Assembly (NCBI GenBank): GCA_964586145.1
Contig: CAZPHH010000051.1
Location: 1-34,313, forward strand
Direction: 5' to 3'
Length of the DNA: 34,313 bases
DNA from: JAFGJQ01 sp964586145
GTDB lineage: Bacteria > Planctomycetota > Phycisphaerae > UBA1845
The translations under genes and the position numbers were made by a program. This document shows positions 1-8,276 of the stretch, in pieces. A model generated the notes under the pieces. That model did no database searches and was not told the DNA's origin. It was given only the letters and a program-made list of their open reading frames with translations. Positions within the stretch are counted from its first letter, which is position 1. Every line of letters starts with the position of its first letter.

Positions 1-42
1 TGATCCCTGGCTCCCTTGATCCCTCGCCCATCCCTCGCCGGG
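1..42. repeat. Degenerate 8-bp CCCT-phased repeat
   Basis: CCCT recurs at positions 5, 13 and 21 (8-bp phase) and again at 32. The same 8-bp phased motif appears more cleanly at 8211-8242, so this looks like a dispersed intergenic repeat family rather than coding sequence. No gene is visible to the left of the first CDS. Confidence 0.45.
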
Positions 43-68
43 CGGCCCGGGCCGGCTCTGGCGTGTCG

Positions 69-96
69 TTGACGCGGTGCCCGGCCGGGGTACGAT
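69..96 (+). promoter_or_regulatory. Sigma70-like promoter for the 179-718 gene
   Basis: A -35 box TTGACG (69-74), a 16-nt spacer and a -10 box TACGAT (91-96). Transcription would begin near 103, leaving a leader of about 75 nt before the ATG at 179. The match is by inspection. Confidence 0.55.
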
Positions 97-178
97 CGCG
101 CGGGGCGGGTTTGCCGGACGCCTCGGCGCGAGCAGCGCGGAAGGCAGAAGACCCACAGTCTGCGAAAGGTGGTTTCGG

Positions 179-718
179 ATGAAGACACAACCGCTATGGC
201 TGATCGTGGCCCTGGTGGCGGCGTCGTTTGCGGGCGGGGCGCTGGTGACCGTGGCCCAGGAGCGGGCCGGGGCGCAGGATGCCAAGCCGCGCATGACGAC
301 GGACATCGTTCAGGCGGAGGCGTTCATCATCACGGATCGCGGCGGGGCGGCTCGGGCCGTGCTCAATGCCTCGCCCGACGGCATCGTGGCGCTGACGCTG
401 CGCGACGCCCAGGGCCGCGAGCGGATTCGCCTGAGCACGTCCGCGGACGGCGAGTCGGACGTGGCCGTGCTCGCGGATGACGGCTCGTATCGCGTGCGTT
501 TGAATCCCGCCGGGCTCCAACTGCGCGACGCCAACGGGCGCCCTCGCGCTTGGCTGCGTCTGGACCGCGACGGCTCACCCAGCCTCGTCCTCCTGGACGA
601 CCAGTCGATTGGCCGGGCCGTCCTGGGCGCCGCTCGCTTCGCCGACGGCGACACCCGCCCGGAATCGTCCCTGGTCCTCCTGAGCGAGAGCCAGCGAACC
701 GTCTTTGCCGCCCCATGA
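179..718 (+). CDS. Secreted beta-repeat protein, function unknown
   Basis: A 179-residue protein. The ATG at 179 is preferred over an in-frame upstream start at 77 because it follows an AAAGGTGG ribosome-binding site and because the protein then begins with a signal peptide (MKTQPLWLIVALVAASFAGG). The mature part consists of loosely repeated units of the form D-x-x-G-x-x-R-A-x-L then DG-x-x-x-L-x-L-x-D, for example around ITDRGGAARAVLNASPDG and LRDANGRPRAWLRLDRDG. Such units suggest a repetitive beta structure. No catalytic motif is visible. Short proteins with similar repeats occur in planctomycetes, from memory, and their function is unknown to me. It is exported to the periplasm or surface and appears to be transcribed alone from the promoter at 69-96. 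Confidence 0.75.
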   Translation: MKTQPLWLIVALVAASFAGGALVTVAQERAGAQDAKPRMTTDIVQAEAFIITDRGGAARAVLNASPDGIVALTLRDAQGRERIRLSTSADGESDVAVLADDGSYRVRLNPAGLQLRDANGRPRAWLRLDRDGSPSLVLLDDQSIGRAVLGAARFADGDTRPESSLVLLSESQRTVFAAP

Positions 719-789
719 CCGGATTGCCCGGGCTACCGGCCACAGAAGAGGGTGCTGGAGCGTCACGGCCGCTCGGGTCCGGGCCCGGT

Positions 790-818
790 TTGCCGCGCTG
801 GCCGGGCGGGGGTATCAT
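790..818 (+). promoter_or_regulatory. Sigma70-like promoter for the lipoprotein and ABC exporter genes
   Basis: A -35 box TTGCCG (790-795), an exact 17-nt spacer and a -10 box TATCAT (813-818). The -10 box contains the in-frame ATG at 817, so that ATG lies upstream of the expected transcription start near 825 and cannot be the translation start. The AAGGAG at 831-836 then serves the GTG at 847. Confidence 0.65.
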
Positions 819-846
819 GCCCTCCGTGCAAAGGAGCACAGGCGCG

Positions 847-1455
847 GTGCAAGACAAACTGGGAAAACTTGCGTGTTCGCTGGTCTTCTGCGCGGTGGCT
901 GGCGGGGCCGTCTGCGGCTGCAGCCGACGCGAGCCCGTCGAAGAGGGGCGGACCGCACCCCCGCCGCGTGGCGCGGTTGTGGAGTTCCCGGCGGCCCTAC
1001 AGCCCGACGACCCGTCCGTGGGCGCCTTTATCCAGCACGTCGTCGATACGTGTGTGGCGGGCGATTACGACGCATTCCGGCTGCTTTGGAGTGCCCGCGA
1101 GGATCCCTTCTCGCGTGATGCCTTCGAACGCGGCTGGCGGGCGGTGCAACGCGTCACCCTCGTTCACGTCCAGAAGTTTCGGCGCCGCGAGGAAGGCGAC
1201 ATCGTGTACGGCGTCCACGCCCGCGTGGAGTTGGACGATTCCGTTCCGGAGTCCCAACGGGAGGTCGTGCTTCTGATCGTTCGCGAGGGGGATCAATGGC
1301 GGCTGGTCCGCCCGCCGACCGGCCTGCACGAGCAGTTGACGGGTACGCCGGAAACCTTGCTCGACGATGACACGGAAGAGGCCGCGCAGCCGGCGTCCCA
1401 ACCGGCGGAGCCGGTCGACCGCGTAACAAATCTCGAGGAACCGGCCCGTCCATGA
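847..1455 (+). CDS. Putative lipoprotein with NTF2/DUF4878-like domain
   Basis: A 202-residue protein starting at GTG 847, ten bases after AAGGAG (831-836). It has a short basic N-terminus, a hydrophobic stretch (LACSLVFCAVAGGAVCG) and a cysteine at a plausible lipobox (VCG-C), so it is probably a lipoprotein. Residues of roughly 55-160 look like a small alpha+beta fold of the NTF2/DUF4878 kind (one helix pair, then strands ending in a VREGDQWRLV-type strand). The C-terminal tail is acidic and proline-rich. Its stop overlaps the start of the ABC exporter gene (ATGA at 1452-1455), so the two are probably translationally coupled. This suggests, but does not show, that it works with the exporter. 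The domain call is tentative. Confidence 0.65.
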   Translation: MQDKLGKLACSLVFCAVAGGAVCGCSRREPVEEGRTAPPPRGAVVEFPAALQPDDPSVGAFIQHVVDTCVAGDYDAFRLLWSAREDPFSRDAFERGWRAVQRVTLVHVQKFRRREEGDIVYGVHARVELDDSVPESQREVVLLIVREGDQWRLVRPPTGLHEQLTGTPETLLDDDTEEAAQPASQPAEPVDRVTNLEEPARP

Positions 1456-3602
1456 AGGCCCATCTGATCACTGCCCAGGACCACCACCGAGCGCCGCCTG
1501 CCTCGTTGCGATCTCCGTATTTCCGGCGAATGCTGTCGCTGGTCTGGCCGCACCGCAGGTTCATCTTCATCGGGCTGGCCGCCTCCGTGGGGTTCGCCGT
1601 CTTCAATGCGGCGGGCGTGGCGGGGCTAATCCCGATCCTCAAGGTGCTGGTATCGGACGAAGGGTTGCACGGCTGGGTGGACCGGTCGGTGGCCCAGGAA
1701 CGATTGGGTGCGGAGTTCAACGTGTATCCGGTGGAAGGGCGGCCGGCCGTTGTTCAGCGGCTGAGGCCCGGTTCGCCCCTGGAGACGGCCGGCGTTCGAC
1801 AGACCGATCTGATCGTGACGGCGAACGACGAACGCGTCTCGGCGGCCGAACTGTTCCGCCGGGTGGCGGAGGCGCCTCGCAGCGTCACCATCCGGATCGG
1901 CGCCGTGCCGATGCACGACCCCGGCGCCGCCCCCGCCGTGACGGACCTCGCCCTGCGATCCGTGTCTGCCCGCTGGCAGGCCCTGCAATCCGTGGCGGGG
2001 TGGATTCCCCGGGCCCAGACGCGCGGTGAAACCGCTGGCACGCTCCGGTACGTGCTGATTTCCGTGGGTGCGGCCGTGGTGATCAGCAACGTATTCCGGT
2101 TTCTCGCGCAGTACTTCATCTCGGTGGGCGTGTTCCGAGGCATGATGGACCTGCGGCGGAGGCTGTACCGCCAGGTGCTTCGGCTGCCGATGAGCTTCTT
2201 CGTCCGCGACGTGTCCGACCTGGTCTCCCGATTCGTGCAGGACGTGCAGGAGATTCAGCAGGGGCTCAACGCGTTGTTCGGGCGGATGCTGCGCGAGCCG
2301 ATGCGGGCGGCCGCCGTGGCGGTGGTGGCCCTGTTCCTGAACTGGCGACTCACCCTGGTCATGTTCCTGGTGGCCCCGTTTGCCGTTGTCCTGTTCACGT
2401 ACGTGGGGCGCAAGATTCGCAGGGCGAACCGCCGCCTGCTGCGCGGCTACGGGCGCATGATCGGCGCCCTGGAAATCACGCTGAAAGCCATTCCCGTCAT
2501 CCGGGCGTACACCTCGGAAAACGCCGAGCGCAAGCGCCTCTGGCAGATTGACCGGCGGATGTTCCGTCAGCAGGTGAAGATCGCCGCGCTGGACGCGTTT
2601 CTTCGCCCCATGCTGGAGGTCCTCGGGGTGGTGGCGCTGCTGATCGTCACCGCCTGGCTGGGATCCAAGGTCCTTCACGACGAAATCAAGACCGACGAGT
2701 TCGCCGCCCTGGTTGCGGTGCTGGGCATGATGTTCGAGCCGCTGCGGACCCTGGGCGAACTCTACGGCCGGATTCAGCGGTCGGCGGCCGGCGCCCAGCG
2801 CATTTTCGGCGTGCTGGACGCACCGATCGAGCAGGAGACGATGGAGGGCGCCGTCGTCCTGCCGCCGCTGAGCCAGTCCATCGAATTCCGAAACGTGACA
2901 TTCACGTATCCGGAAGGGGCGACCCCCGCACTGCGCGGGGCCGACCTGTCCGTGAAGGCGGGCGAGGTGCTGGCCATCGTGGGTCCGAACGGGTCGGGCA
3001 AGACCACGTTGATGAACCTGCTGCTGCGGTTTTACGATCCGCAGCAGGGGCAGGTCCTCATCGACGGAAACGACATCCGTAACGTGACGCTGCGCAGCCT
3101 GCGCGACCAGATGAGCCTGGTGACCCAGGACGCGCTGATCTTCCCCGTCTCCATGTTCGAAAACATCGCGTACGGGGCGACCGAGGCCACGGAGGAAGCG
3201 GTCCATTCCGCCGCCCGTCGGGCGTATGCCGATGAGTTCATCCGGGCCCTGCCTGACGGGTACGACACCATCAGCGGCGAGCGCGGCTGCACCCTCTCCG
3301 GCGGCCAGCGCCAGCGGCTCTCCATTGCCCGGGCGGTGCTGCGGGATGCGCCCATCCTCATCTTCGACGAGGCCACCAGCCAGATCGATGCCGAATCGGA
3401 GCAGAAAATCCAGACCGCGCTGAAGGAATTCGCCAGCGGCCGGACCACTTTCGTCATCGCCCACCGGCTAAGCACCATCAAGTTTGCCGACCGCATCGTC
3501 GTGCTGAACGAGGGCCGCGTCGTGGACACCGGGCGTCACGAGGAACTGCTGGCTCGCTGCCCGCTGTACCAGATGCTCTGCCGCACGCAGCTTGTGGAAT
3601 GA
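1452..3602 (+). CDS. MsbA-type ABC exporter with periplasmic PDZ-like insert
   Basis: A 716-residue half-transporter in which a membrane domain is fused to an ATPase, as in the MsbA/lipid exporter family. ATPase motifs are complete: Walker A GPNGSGKTT (511-519), signature LSGGQ (615-619), Walker B with D639-E640 and the H-loop H671. Membrane segments are near 37-60, 198-226, 284-320, 385-405 and 415-435. The usual length is about 580 residues. The excess lies in the first external loop (about 68-195), where residues about 97-152 read as a PDZ-like module (VVQRLRPGSPLETAGV, then DLIVTANDERV). The start codon overlaps the stop of the upstream lipoprotein gene. The substrate is unknown; lipid or lipopolysaccharide export is the family default and is only inferred. 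Confidence 0.9.
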   Translation: MKAHLITAQDHHRAPPASLRSPYFRRMLSLVWPHRRFIFIGLAASVGFAVFNAAGVAGLIPILKVLVSDEGLHGWVDRSVAQERLGAEFNVYPVEGRPAVVQRLRPGSPLETAGVRQTDLIVTANDERVSAAELFRRVAEAPRSVTIRIGAVPMHDPGAAPAVTDLALRSVSARWQALQSVAGWIPRAQTRGETAGTLRYVLISVGAAVVISNVFRFLAQYFISVGVFRGMMDLRRRLYRQVLRLPMSFFVRDVSDLVSRFVQDVQEIQQGLNALFGRMLREPMRAAAVAVVALFLNWRLTLVMFLVAPFAVVLFTYVGRKIRRANRRLLRGYGRMIGALEITLKAIPVIRAYTSENAERKRLWQIDRRMFRQQVKIAALDAFLRPMLEVLGVVALLIVTAWLGSKVLHDEIKTDEFAALVAVLGMMFEPLRTLGELYGRIQRSAAGAQRIFGVLDAPIEQETMEGAVVLPPLSQSIEFRNVTFTYPEGATPALRGADLSVKAGEVLAIVGPNGSGKTTLMNLLLRFYDPQQGQVLIDGNDIRNVTLRSLRDQMSLVTQDALIFPVSMFENIAYGATEATEEAVHSAARRAYADEFIRALPDGYDTISGERGCTLSGGQRQRLSIARAVLRDAPILIFDEATSQIDAESEQKIQTALKEFASGRTTFVIAHRLSTIKFADRIVVLNEGRVVDTGRHEELLARCPLYQMLCRTQLVE

Positions 3603-3654
3603 CGGTCCGTGCGGCCGAACCGGCGCGTCCCGTCGGGTTGGACGGTCGACGGCC

Positions 3655-5787
3655 CTACGGCCTGCCGAACAGCTCCCAGAAGAGCGCCGTGTCCGCGAGG
3701 TCGATGTCCATGTCTCCATCCAGGTCGGTGTGGTAGCCGTTCCCGGAGGATCCCTCCAGGCACATGTGGGCTGAACTCAGCGGCTTGTCCGGTCCGGAAA
3801 CGCTCAGGCAGATGCCCAGAAGCCGGTAGTCGTTCAGGTCCACCATGCCGTCACGATTGAAATCGCCCGGAATTGCGCCGAGGGCGACGTCCTGGCGGGT
3901 GATCTGCCCAGCGCTGACCACGACGGACACGACGGAGTTGGGGTAGTCGGTCTTGAACGCGGTCAGGGTGTACGACGTGCCGCCCGCCACGGCCGGCGCC
4001 ATAGTGATGACGTAGTAGCCGTTGCCGTCGGTGTACGCGGAGCCGCCGGAGCCGTTGAGTGTCACGGTGGCGTTTTCCAGCGGCAGTCCGGTCAGGCAGT
4101 CGGTGACCACACCCCAGATCGTGCCTTCCACGGCGGAATCCGGGTCCCGCCAGTCCATGGTCGGCGTGACGGCCGGCACCGAGAAGACGTTCGTCTGGAC
4201 GTAGGGGTACCACGTCCAGTCCGCCTCGGGTGAGCCGTTCATGTCCTCGTCGGCGGTCGCGTCATACGCATAGTTGACCGATCCGTCCGCACCGGCGGAA
4301 TAGGCATAGTTCAACTGGGCGACGCTGTTGGCCTTCGTGTTCAGGTAGTTGCCCTGGCCGCAGAACATGTGGCGATCATACCGCCAGTCATTGACCGCCT
4401 TGGTCACCCAACTGCGGTACATGTTGTACTCGCTGCTGTCGTGGTCCCGTTTGTAGTTCATGGGGATGCCCGCATCGAGCCATCCCATCTCCATCCAGCA
4501 CCTCCAGTTCTGATGGAGGTTGTACGCGCTGGAAGAGCTGAAGCTGGCAGGCGCGCTGCCGAAGCAGATCAGGTCGGCCGTGTGTCGCAGCGGCTGCCGC
4601 GGGTTGGCGATCGAAGCGATTTCCGCCCGCGTCCGGCGCACCAGTTCGTCGATGGTCCGGCGGCGGAAGTCATTCCACGAGGTCTCGCCGGTGGGAGGCG
4701 GCGTGCCGACGTACCCGGTCAGGCTCTGGAACCGGGCCAGGCTCGAGAGCGGGTAGCTCGAAACGGCCGGGTAGCCCGCGTCCTGCTGGACGTACCGGAT
4801 GTAGTCCCAGTTGATGCCGTCGATCGGGTAATTCGTGACCAGCTCCCGCACGATGCTGACCAGGTATTCCTGCACCTCCGGCGAGCCGGGATCCAGCGTG
4901 TACTTGCCGTCGATCTTGGCCACCCCGCCGCCCATGCTGGCCTGGGGAACCATGATCCACTCCGGGTGAGCGGCGACGATCGGATTGCCGCTCGGCGGCC
5001 AGCTTGTCGAAACGCGGTAGGTGACCAGCCAGGCATGCACCTCCAGGCCGCGGTCGTGGGCCTTCTGGCACAGGACGGCCAACGGGTCGAATGCCGAGTT
5101 CACTTCCGCCGCCCACGGGACGATGCTCGAATGCCAGTACGCGCCGTGCCCGCCTCCGACGTTGTCCTGGTACGCCAGCACCTCCGCGATGATCGCGTTG
5201 TACCCGCCTTCTGCGGCACGACGGACCATGTCGTCAATCTGGGTCGTGCTCTTGAAACCGATGGAGAAAGCGTCGGCCCAGAAGCCGCGGAACTCCGGCG
5301 GGCCGTCCGCCGAGACGAATCGCACCGCGTCCGCCATCACCAGGGTCGGATTCGCGTCGTCCGTCAGCGTGACCGAACCGGCGGTCCCGACGTCGAACTC
5401 GTAGAGCCCGAGGATGTTCCACTGGCCGCCGTTGGTTTGTTGATTCACACGCACCGTGGACGTGCCGTCCAGGTGTCCGATCGTGTACGGAGCGTTGTTG
5501 GACCGGTTTGATCCGGCCGGATACCAGACCGACACCTGCCACACGCCGGCGAACGGGAGGTTCGGCCGCCACTCAAAGGAGGCGGGAGCACCGCCGGCCG
5601 TGGCGTACTGGTAGTTCGCCCCGTACTTGCCGGAGGCCGACGTGGCCGTCGTCCAGGCCCCCGTGTACCACGTGTACGCCGTGTCGGAATTGTCCACGAT
5701 CACCGTGGTTGCGCCGCCCGCCGCGCAACAGCAGACGAAAACGCCGGTCATCCAGGAAACGATTCTCACGTGCAGTCTCCGTATCAT
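3655..5787 (-). CDS. Secreted GHL10/DUF187-like glycoside hydrolase with accessory domains
   Basis: A 710-residue protein. The ATG at 5787 follows AGAGGA and overlaps the stop of the upstream FG-GAP gene by 4 nt (ATGA). Domains in order: signal peptide (1-26); a golvesin/Xly-type beta domain (about 28-160, with the VIVDNSD start and a DAVRF end typical of that family); a GHL10/DUF187-type TIM barrel (about 165-500, starting FRGFWADAF, with HAWLV and DGINWDYIRYV barrel-strand motifs); a carboxypeptidase-regulatory-like beta domain (about 545-630); and a dockerin/EF-hand-like module with two D-x-D-G-x-x-D loops at the C-terminus. It probably acts on an extracellular polysaccharide, but the substrate is not evident. 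Some family members are annotated as lipoproteins or enzymes of unknown specificity. Confidence 0.8.
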   Translation of the reverse strand: MIRRLHVRIVSWMTGVFVCCCAAGGATTVIVDNSDTAYTWYTGAWTTATSASGKYGANYQYATAGGAPASFEWRPNLPFAGVWQVSVWYPAGSNRSNNAPYTIGHLDGTSTVRVNQQTNGGQWNILGLYEFDVGTAGSVTLTDDANPTLVMADAVRFVSADGPPEFRGFWADAFSIGFKSTTQIDDMVRRAAEGGYNAIIAEVLAYQDNVGGGHGAYWHSSIVPWAAEVNSAFDPLAVLCQKAHDRGLEVHAWLVTYRVSTSWPPSGNPIVAAHPEWIMVPQASMGGGVAKIDGKYTLDPGSPEVQEYLVSIVRELVTNYPIDGINWDYIRYVQQDAGYPAVSSYPLSSLARFQSLTGYVGTPPPTGETSWNDFRRRTIDELVRRTRAEIASIANPRQPLRHTADLICFGSAPASFSSSSAYNLHQNWRCWMEMGWLDAGIPMNYKRDHDSSEYNMYRSWVTKAVNDWRYDRHMFCGQGNYLNTKANSVAQLNYAYSAGADGSVNYAYDATADEDMNGSPEADWTWYPYVQTNVFSVPAVTPTMDWRDPDSAVEGTIWGVVTDCLTGLPLENATVTLNGSGGSAYTDGNGYYVITMAPAVAGGTSYTLTAFKTDYPNSVVSVVVSAGQITRQDVALGAIPGDFNRDGMVDLNDYRLLGICLSVSGPDKPLSSAHMCLEGSSGNGYHTDLDGDMDIDLADTALFWELFGRP

Positions 5788-7586
5788 CGGGTCCTCTTCT
5801 CCGGCAGCAGGGTCGGCTGCGACAGAATGGGTTTCGGGTCGGCCGGTCCGGCCACGGGCGGCTTCGCGCTCGGATTGCCCACAAAGTCGCGGTAGCACGC
5901 CAGCCACTGCTGGTAATCCGCAAGGGTCACGCGCCCGTCCCCGTCGAGGTCCGCCCCGGCCACGTACGCCGGATCTCCCTCGGCCCGGCCGAACGCCGAG
6001 CGGAAAATCGCGTAGTCATCGGCGTCCACGTCCAGGTCGCCGTCCAGGTCGCCGCAGACCAGCAGGCGGAACACGTAGGCCGTCCCCGCCTCGTTCGGGT
6101 ACGTGCCGTTGTTGAACGGCGTTCCGAAGAGGACCTCGTGCACACCATCGCCGTCCACGTCGGAGACGCTCAGCGAGAACCCGATCCGGTCCTGCGGGGC
6201 CCCGACGATCCGGACGTCCGTGTTCACGTTAGCCGTAAACGTCGGGTTCCCGGTAAACGGCCGGCCGAACAGCACCTCCACGACGCCGTTGGTTTCCGGG
6301 CCGCCGAACCGCTGCGCCGCGGCAATGTCGTCATACCCGTCTCCGTTGAAGTCGCCCACGCTGACCAGCGTGCCCAGGTTCTCCTCCGACTCACCGACGA
6401 ACCGGAAGTCCGGCGTCGCGGTGCCGTAATGAATGGTGTGCGTTCCGGTCTGATACGCCGGGGAGCCGAACAGCCCGTAGATGACGCCGTCCCCTCGCTG
6501 ATTCGTGAACGGCCCCAACTCGGCGCCCGGGGCGGCGGCGGCCAGATCGAGGATCCCGTCGCCGTTGAAGTCGCCGACGCCGGCGCTGCTACCCAGCTCG
6601 TCATACTGACGCCAGCCCAGCAGCGTGATGTCCGCGGGCGTCGTGCGCAGGTAGTGGTTCTTCGTCCAGGTCGTGCGGCCGCGATAGATGTGCACGGCGC
6701 CTTCGCAGCCGAAAAGAGCCTGGCTGTAGTAGGAGTTCGGGATGATCAACTCGTCCAACCCGTCGCCCGTCAGGTCGCCGGTCAGAACGAAATCCCCGGT
6801 CTCGTCATAGGTCGACTTGCCGTAGATCAGCACGTTGTAGTGGGTGCTGTTGGTGAGCGTGCGCGAGGTCCCGGACGGGAACGGCGCTCCGAACACGACG
6901 TACACGCGACCCGCCTGTGACCGCCCGGTGTCGCCCGAGGCGGAGTGAACGCCCAGCACGATGTCGCCGTAGATGTCACCGTTCAGGTTCCCGATGGCCG
7001 CCGCGTGCGTGTCGAAACCGTTGAATGAGCCCGCGCCGCCCAGGTCGCCATTTGAGACCGGACCGCCGATCTTGACGTCCCACGACCCGGCGACGGACAA
7101 ATCTCGCACGGGCGAGGCGAAGAAGTCCGGCCCGCCGTAGAACAGGTACGCCACGCCGGCCCCCGACAACGAACCGTTGGTGGCCGTCGACGCGCAAACC
7201 AGCAGGTCCGTATAACCGTCCCCGTTCACGTCGCCGAACGCGATGGACGAACCCAGGTTGTCATCGAGAGCCGCCCCGATGATCACCTGATCCACACCAC
7301 CGATGGACAGGTCCACCACGCCCCGGCCCGCCGCGCCCGGGCCGCCCCGGATGATGCACACGTGGCTCATGTGCCCGCCCCATGACTCCGAAGCGCTCAC
7401 CAACACCTCGTCATACCCGTCGCCGTCCAGGTCGCCCGCCGCCACTGGCCGGCCCCAGTCCCGGTCGACGATGGCTCCCAGGTATATGGTTCCGGCCTGT
7501 TCCGACGTGAATTCGACCGGTGCCGCGCCTGCGATGCCTACCCAGGTTGCGCAACCGATACAAACCAACCCTTTTCGGACCGTCAT
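5784..7586 (-). CDS. Secreted FG-GAP/VCBS repeat protein with dockerin-like C-terminus
   Basis: A 600-residue protein. ATG 7586 follows a strong AAGGAGGT site 9 nt upstream. A signal peptide (MTVRKGLVCIGCATWVGIAG) is followed by seven FG-GAP-type repeats, each with a calcium-binding loop, for example GDLDGDGYDEVLV, GDVNGDGYTDLLV and GDFNGDGILDLAA. Seven blades fit an integrin-alpha-like beta-propeller. Two of the loops (IGNLNGDIYGDIV and TGDLTGDGLDELI) are slightly degenerate. Next comes a dockerin/EF-hand-like module (CGDLDGDLDVDADDY, later ADLDGDGRVTLADY) and a Pro/Lys-rich tail of about 35 residues. It is the first gene of a two-gene operon with the glycoside-hydrolase-like gene. A role in adhesion or as a surface scaffold is inferred from the fold only. 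Confidence 0.85.
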   Translation of the reverse strand: MTVRKGLVCIGCATWVGIAGAAPVEFTSEQAGTIYLGAIVDRDWGRPVAAGDLDGDGYDEVLVSASESWGGHMSHVCIIRGGPGAAGRGVVDLSIGGVDQVIIGAALDDNLGSSIAFGDVNGDGYTDLLVCASTATNGSLSGAGVAYLFYGGPDFFASPVRDLSVAGSWDVKIGGPVSNGDLGGAGSFNGFDTHAAAIGNLNGDIYGDIVLGVHSASGDTGRSQAGRVYVVFGAPFPSGTSRTLTNSTHYNVLIYGKSTYDETGDFVLTGDLTGDGLDELIIPNSYYSQALFGCEGAVHIYRGRTTWTKNHYLRTTPADITLLGWRQYDELGSSAGVGDFNGDGILDLAAAAPGAELGPFTNQRGDGVIYGLFGSPAYQTGTHTIHYGTATPDFRFVGESEENLGTLVSVGDFNGDGYDDIAAAQRFGGPETNGVVEVLFGRPFTGNPTFTANVNTDVRIVGAPQDRIGFSLSVSDVDGDGVHEVLFGTPFNNGTYPNEAGTAYVFRLLVCGDLDGDLDVDADDYAIFRSAFGRAEGDPAYVAGADLDGDGRVTLADYQQWLACYRDFVGNPSAKPPVAGPADPKPILSQPTLLPEKRTR

Positions 7587-7719
7587 TTGGACCTGACCTC
7601 CTTCACCTGCCGGGCGCACGGAGCCACCCGGCTCGGTGCGGCATTTGTCTCGTGAACGTGTCCCACCCCCGCGCTTCTGGCCCGATGGTTCTCCCGGCGG
7701 ATCCAAAGCGTGCTACCCA

Positions 7720-7748
7720 ATGATACCCGATTGCCCACCTCGCCTCAA
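7720..7748 (-). promoter_or_regulatory. Sigma70-like promoter for the FG-GAP/hydrolase operon
   Basis: On the minus strand, TTGAGG (7748-7743), a 17-nt spacer and TATCAT (7725-7720). Transcription would begin near 7713, giving a leader of about 125 nt before the ATG at 7586. Confidence 0.55.
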
Positions 7749-8010
7749 TCCGAAGCCTCCCCTTTCCGGGCGGCCGGGCGGCCCCGTCGCACCGTCCGTG
7801 GGCATGGGCCGCTCCCGCGGGACCGGCTTTCGTTGTGGGAGCGACTAAAAAGCGGATCCTACAAGGAAAGCCGGACCTTCAAGGGATGCCGGCGTCACAA
7901 GCAGAACGGCCATGGTGCACGTACAGGCGTTCAGGCGTTGGGCGGCTTCTGCTCGGCGGCGGCCCCGTTGGGGCTGGGATGGGGGCGGGCGGGGACGCCG
8001 GCGCCGCATC

Positions 8011-8050
8011 TCGAAATGGCGAATGGCCAATTGCGAATTGCGAATGGGAA
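8011..8050. repeat. GCGAATTGCGAATGG-type intergenic repeat
   Basis: The segment contains GGCGAATGGCCAATTGCGAA followed by TTGCGAATGGGAA. The 8-mer TTGCGAAT occurs twice in tandem. It is locally richer in AT than the surroundings and non-coding. Similar motifs recur between genes in several environmental genomes, from memory. The function is unknown. Confidence 0.45.
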
Positions 8051-8210
8051 ACGGGTGATCCGACGCGGGCAAATGGCGGCAGCAGGGGGGTGTGAGGCTG
8101 CGCTCGAGACGAACTTCGTGCCTCTCGTCTTTGCACTGCAACGGTCCGAATTCTTTGCGTCCCGCGCCAATATCTCCCGACCGCACTGATGGAGGCCCTT
8201 TCTCCTGCGC

Positions 8211-8242
8211 CCCTTTGTCCCTCCGTCCCTTCGTCCCTTGGG
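8211..8242. repeat. 8-bp tandem repeat, four copies
   Basis: Four consecutive 8-mers: CCCTTTGT, CCCTCCGT, CCCTTCGT and CCCTTGGG. They share the CCCT core and 8-bp phase with the degenerate repeat at 1-42. The array lies just downstream of mutL. Confidence 0.7.
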
Positions 8243-8276
8243 TTGCGGGCGCAGCCCGCGGGGGGTTCCTGCGTTT

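Larger units (their letters stand above)
7749..8276. other. Gene-free intergenic stretch with short repeats
   Basis: No open frame here has coding character or a family match. The stretch holds an AT-richer motif at 8011-8050, in which TTGCGAAT is repeated and flanked by GAATGG, then an 8-bp tandem array at 8211-8242, and a GCGGGC-GCA-GCCCGC hairpin at 8245-8259. The hairpin lies 18 nt beyond the mutL stop and could help end mutL transcription, although no T-run follows it. Confidence 0.5.

Noticed and set aside
1626..3464. Long minus-strand open frame of 612 codons
   Set aside because: It lies opposite the ABC exporter, is His/Gln/Arg-rich and has no domain.
847..3602. LPS export (msbA) gene symbol for the exporter
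   Set aside because: The ATPase and membrane domains fit a broad family. The PDZ-like insert and the context do not establish lipid A as substrate.
8245..8259. Rho-independent terminator of mutL
   Set aside because: The hairpin is good, but no T-run follows on the minus strand, so it was not called as a terminator.
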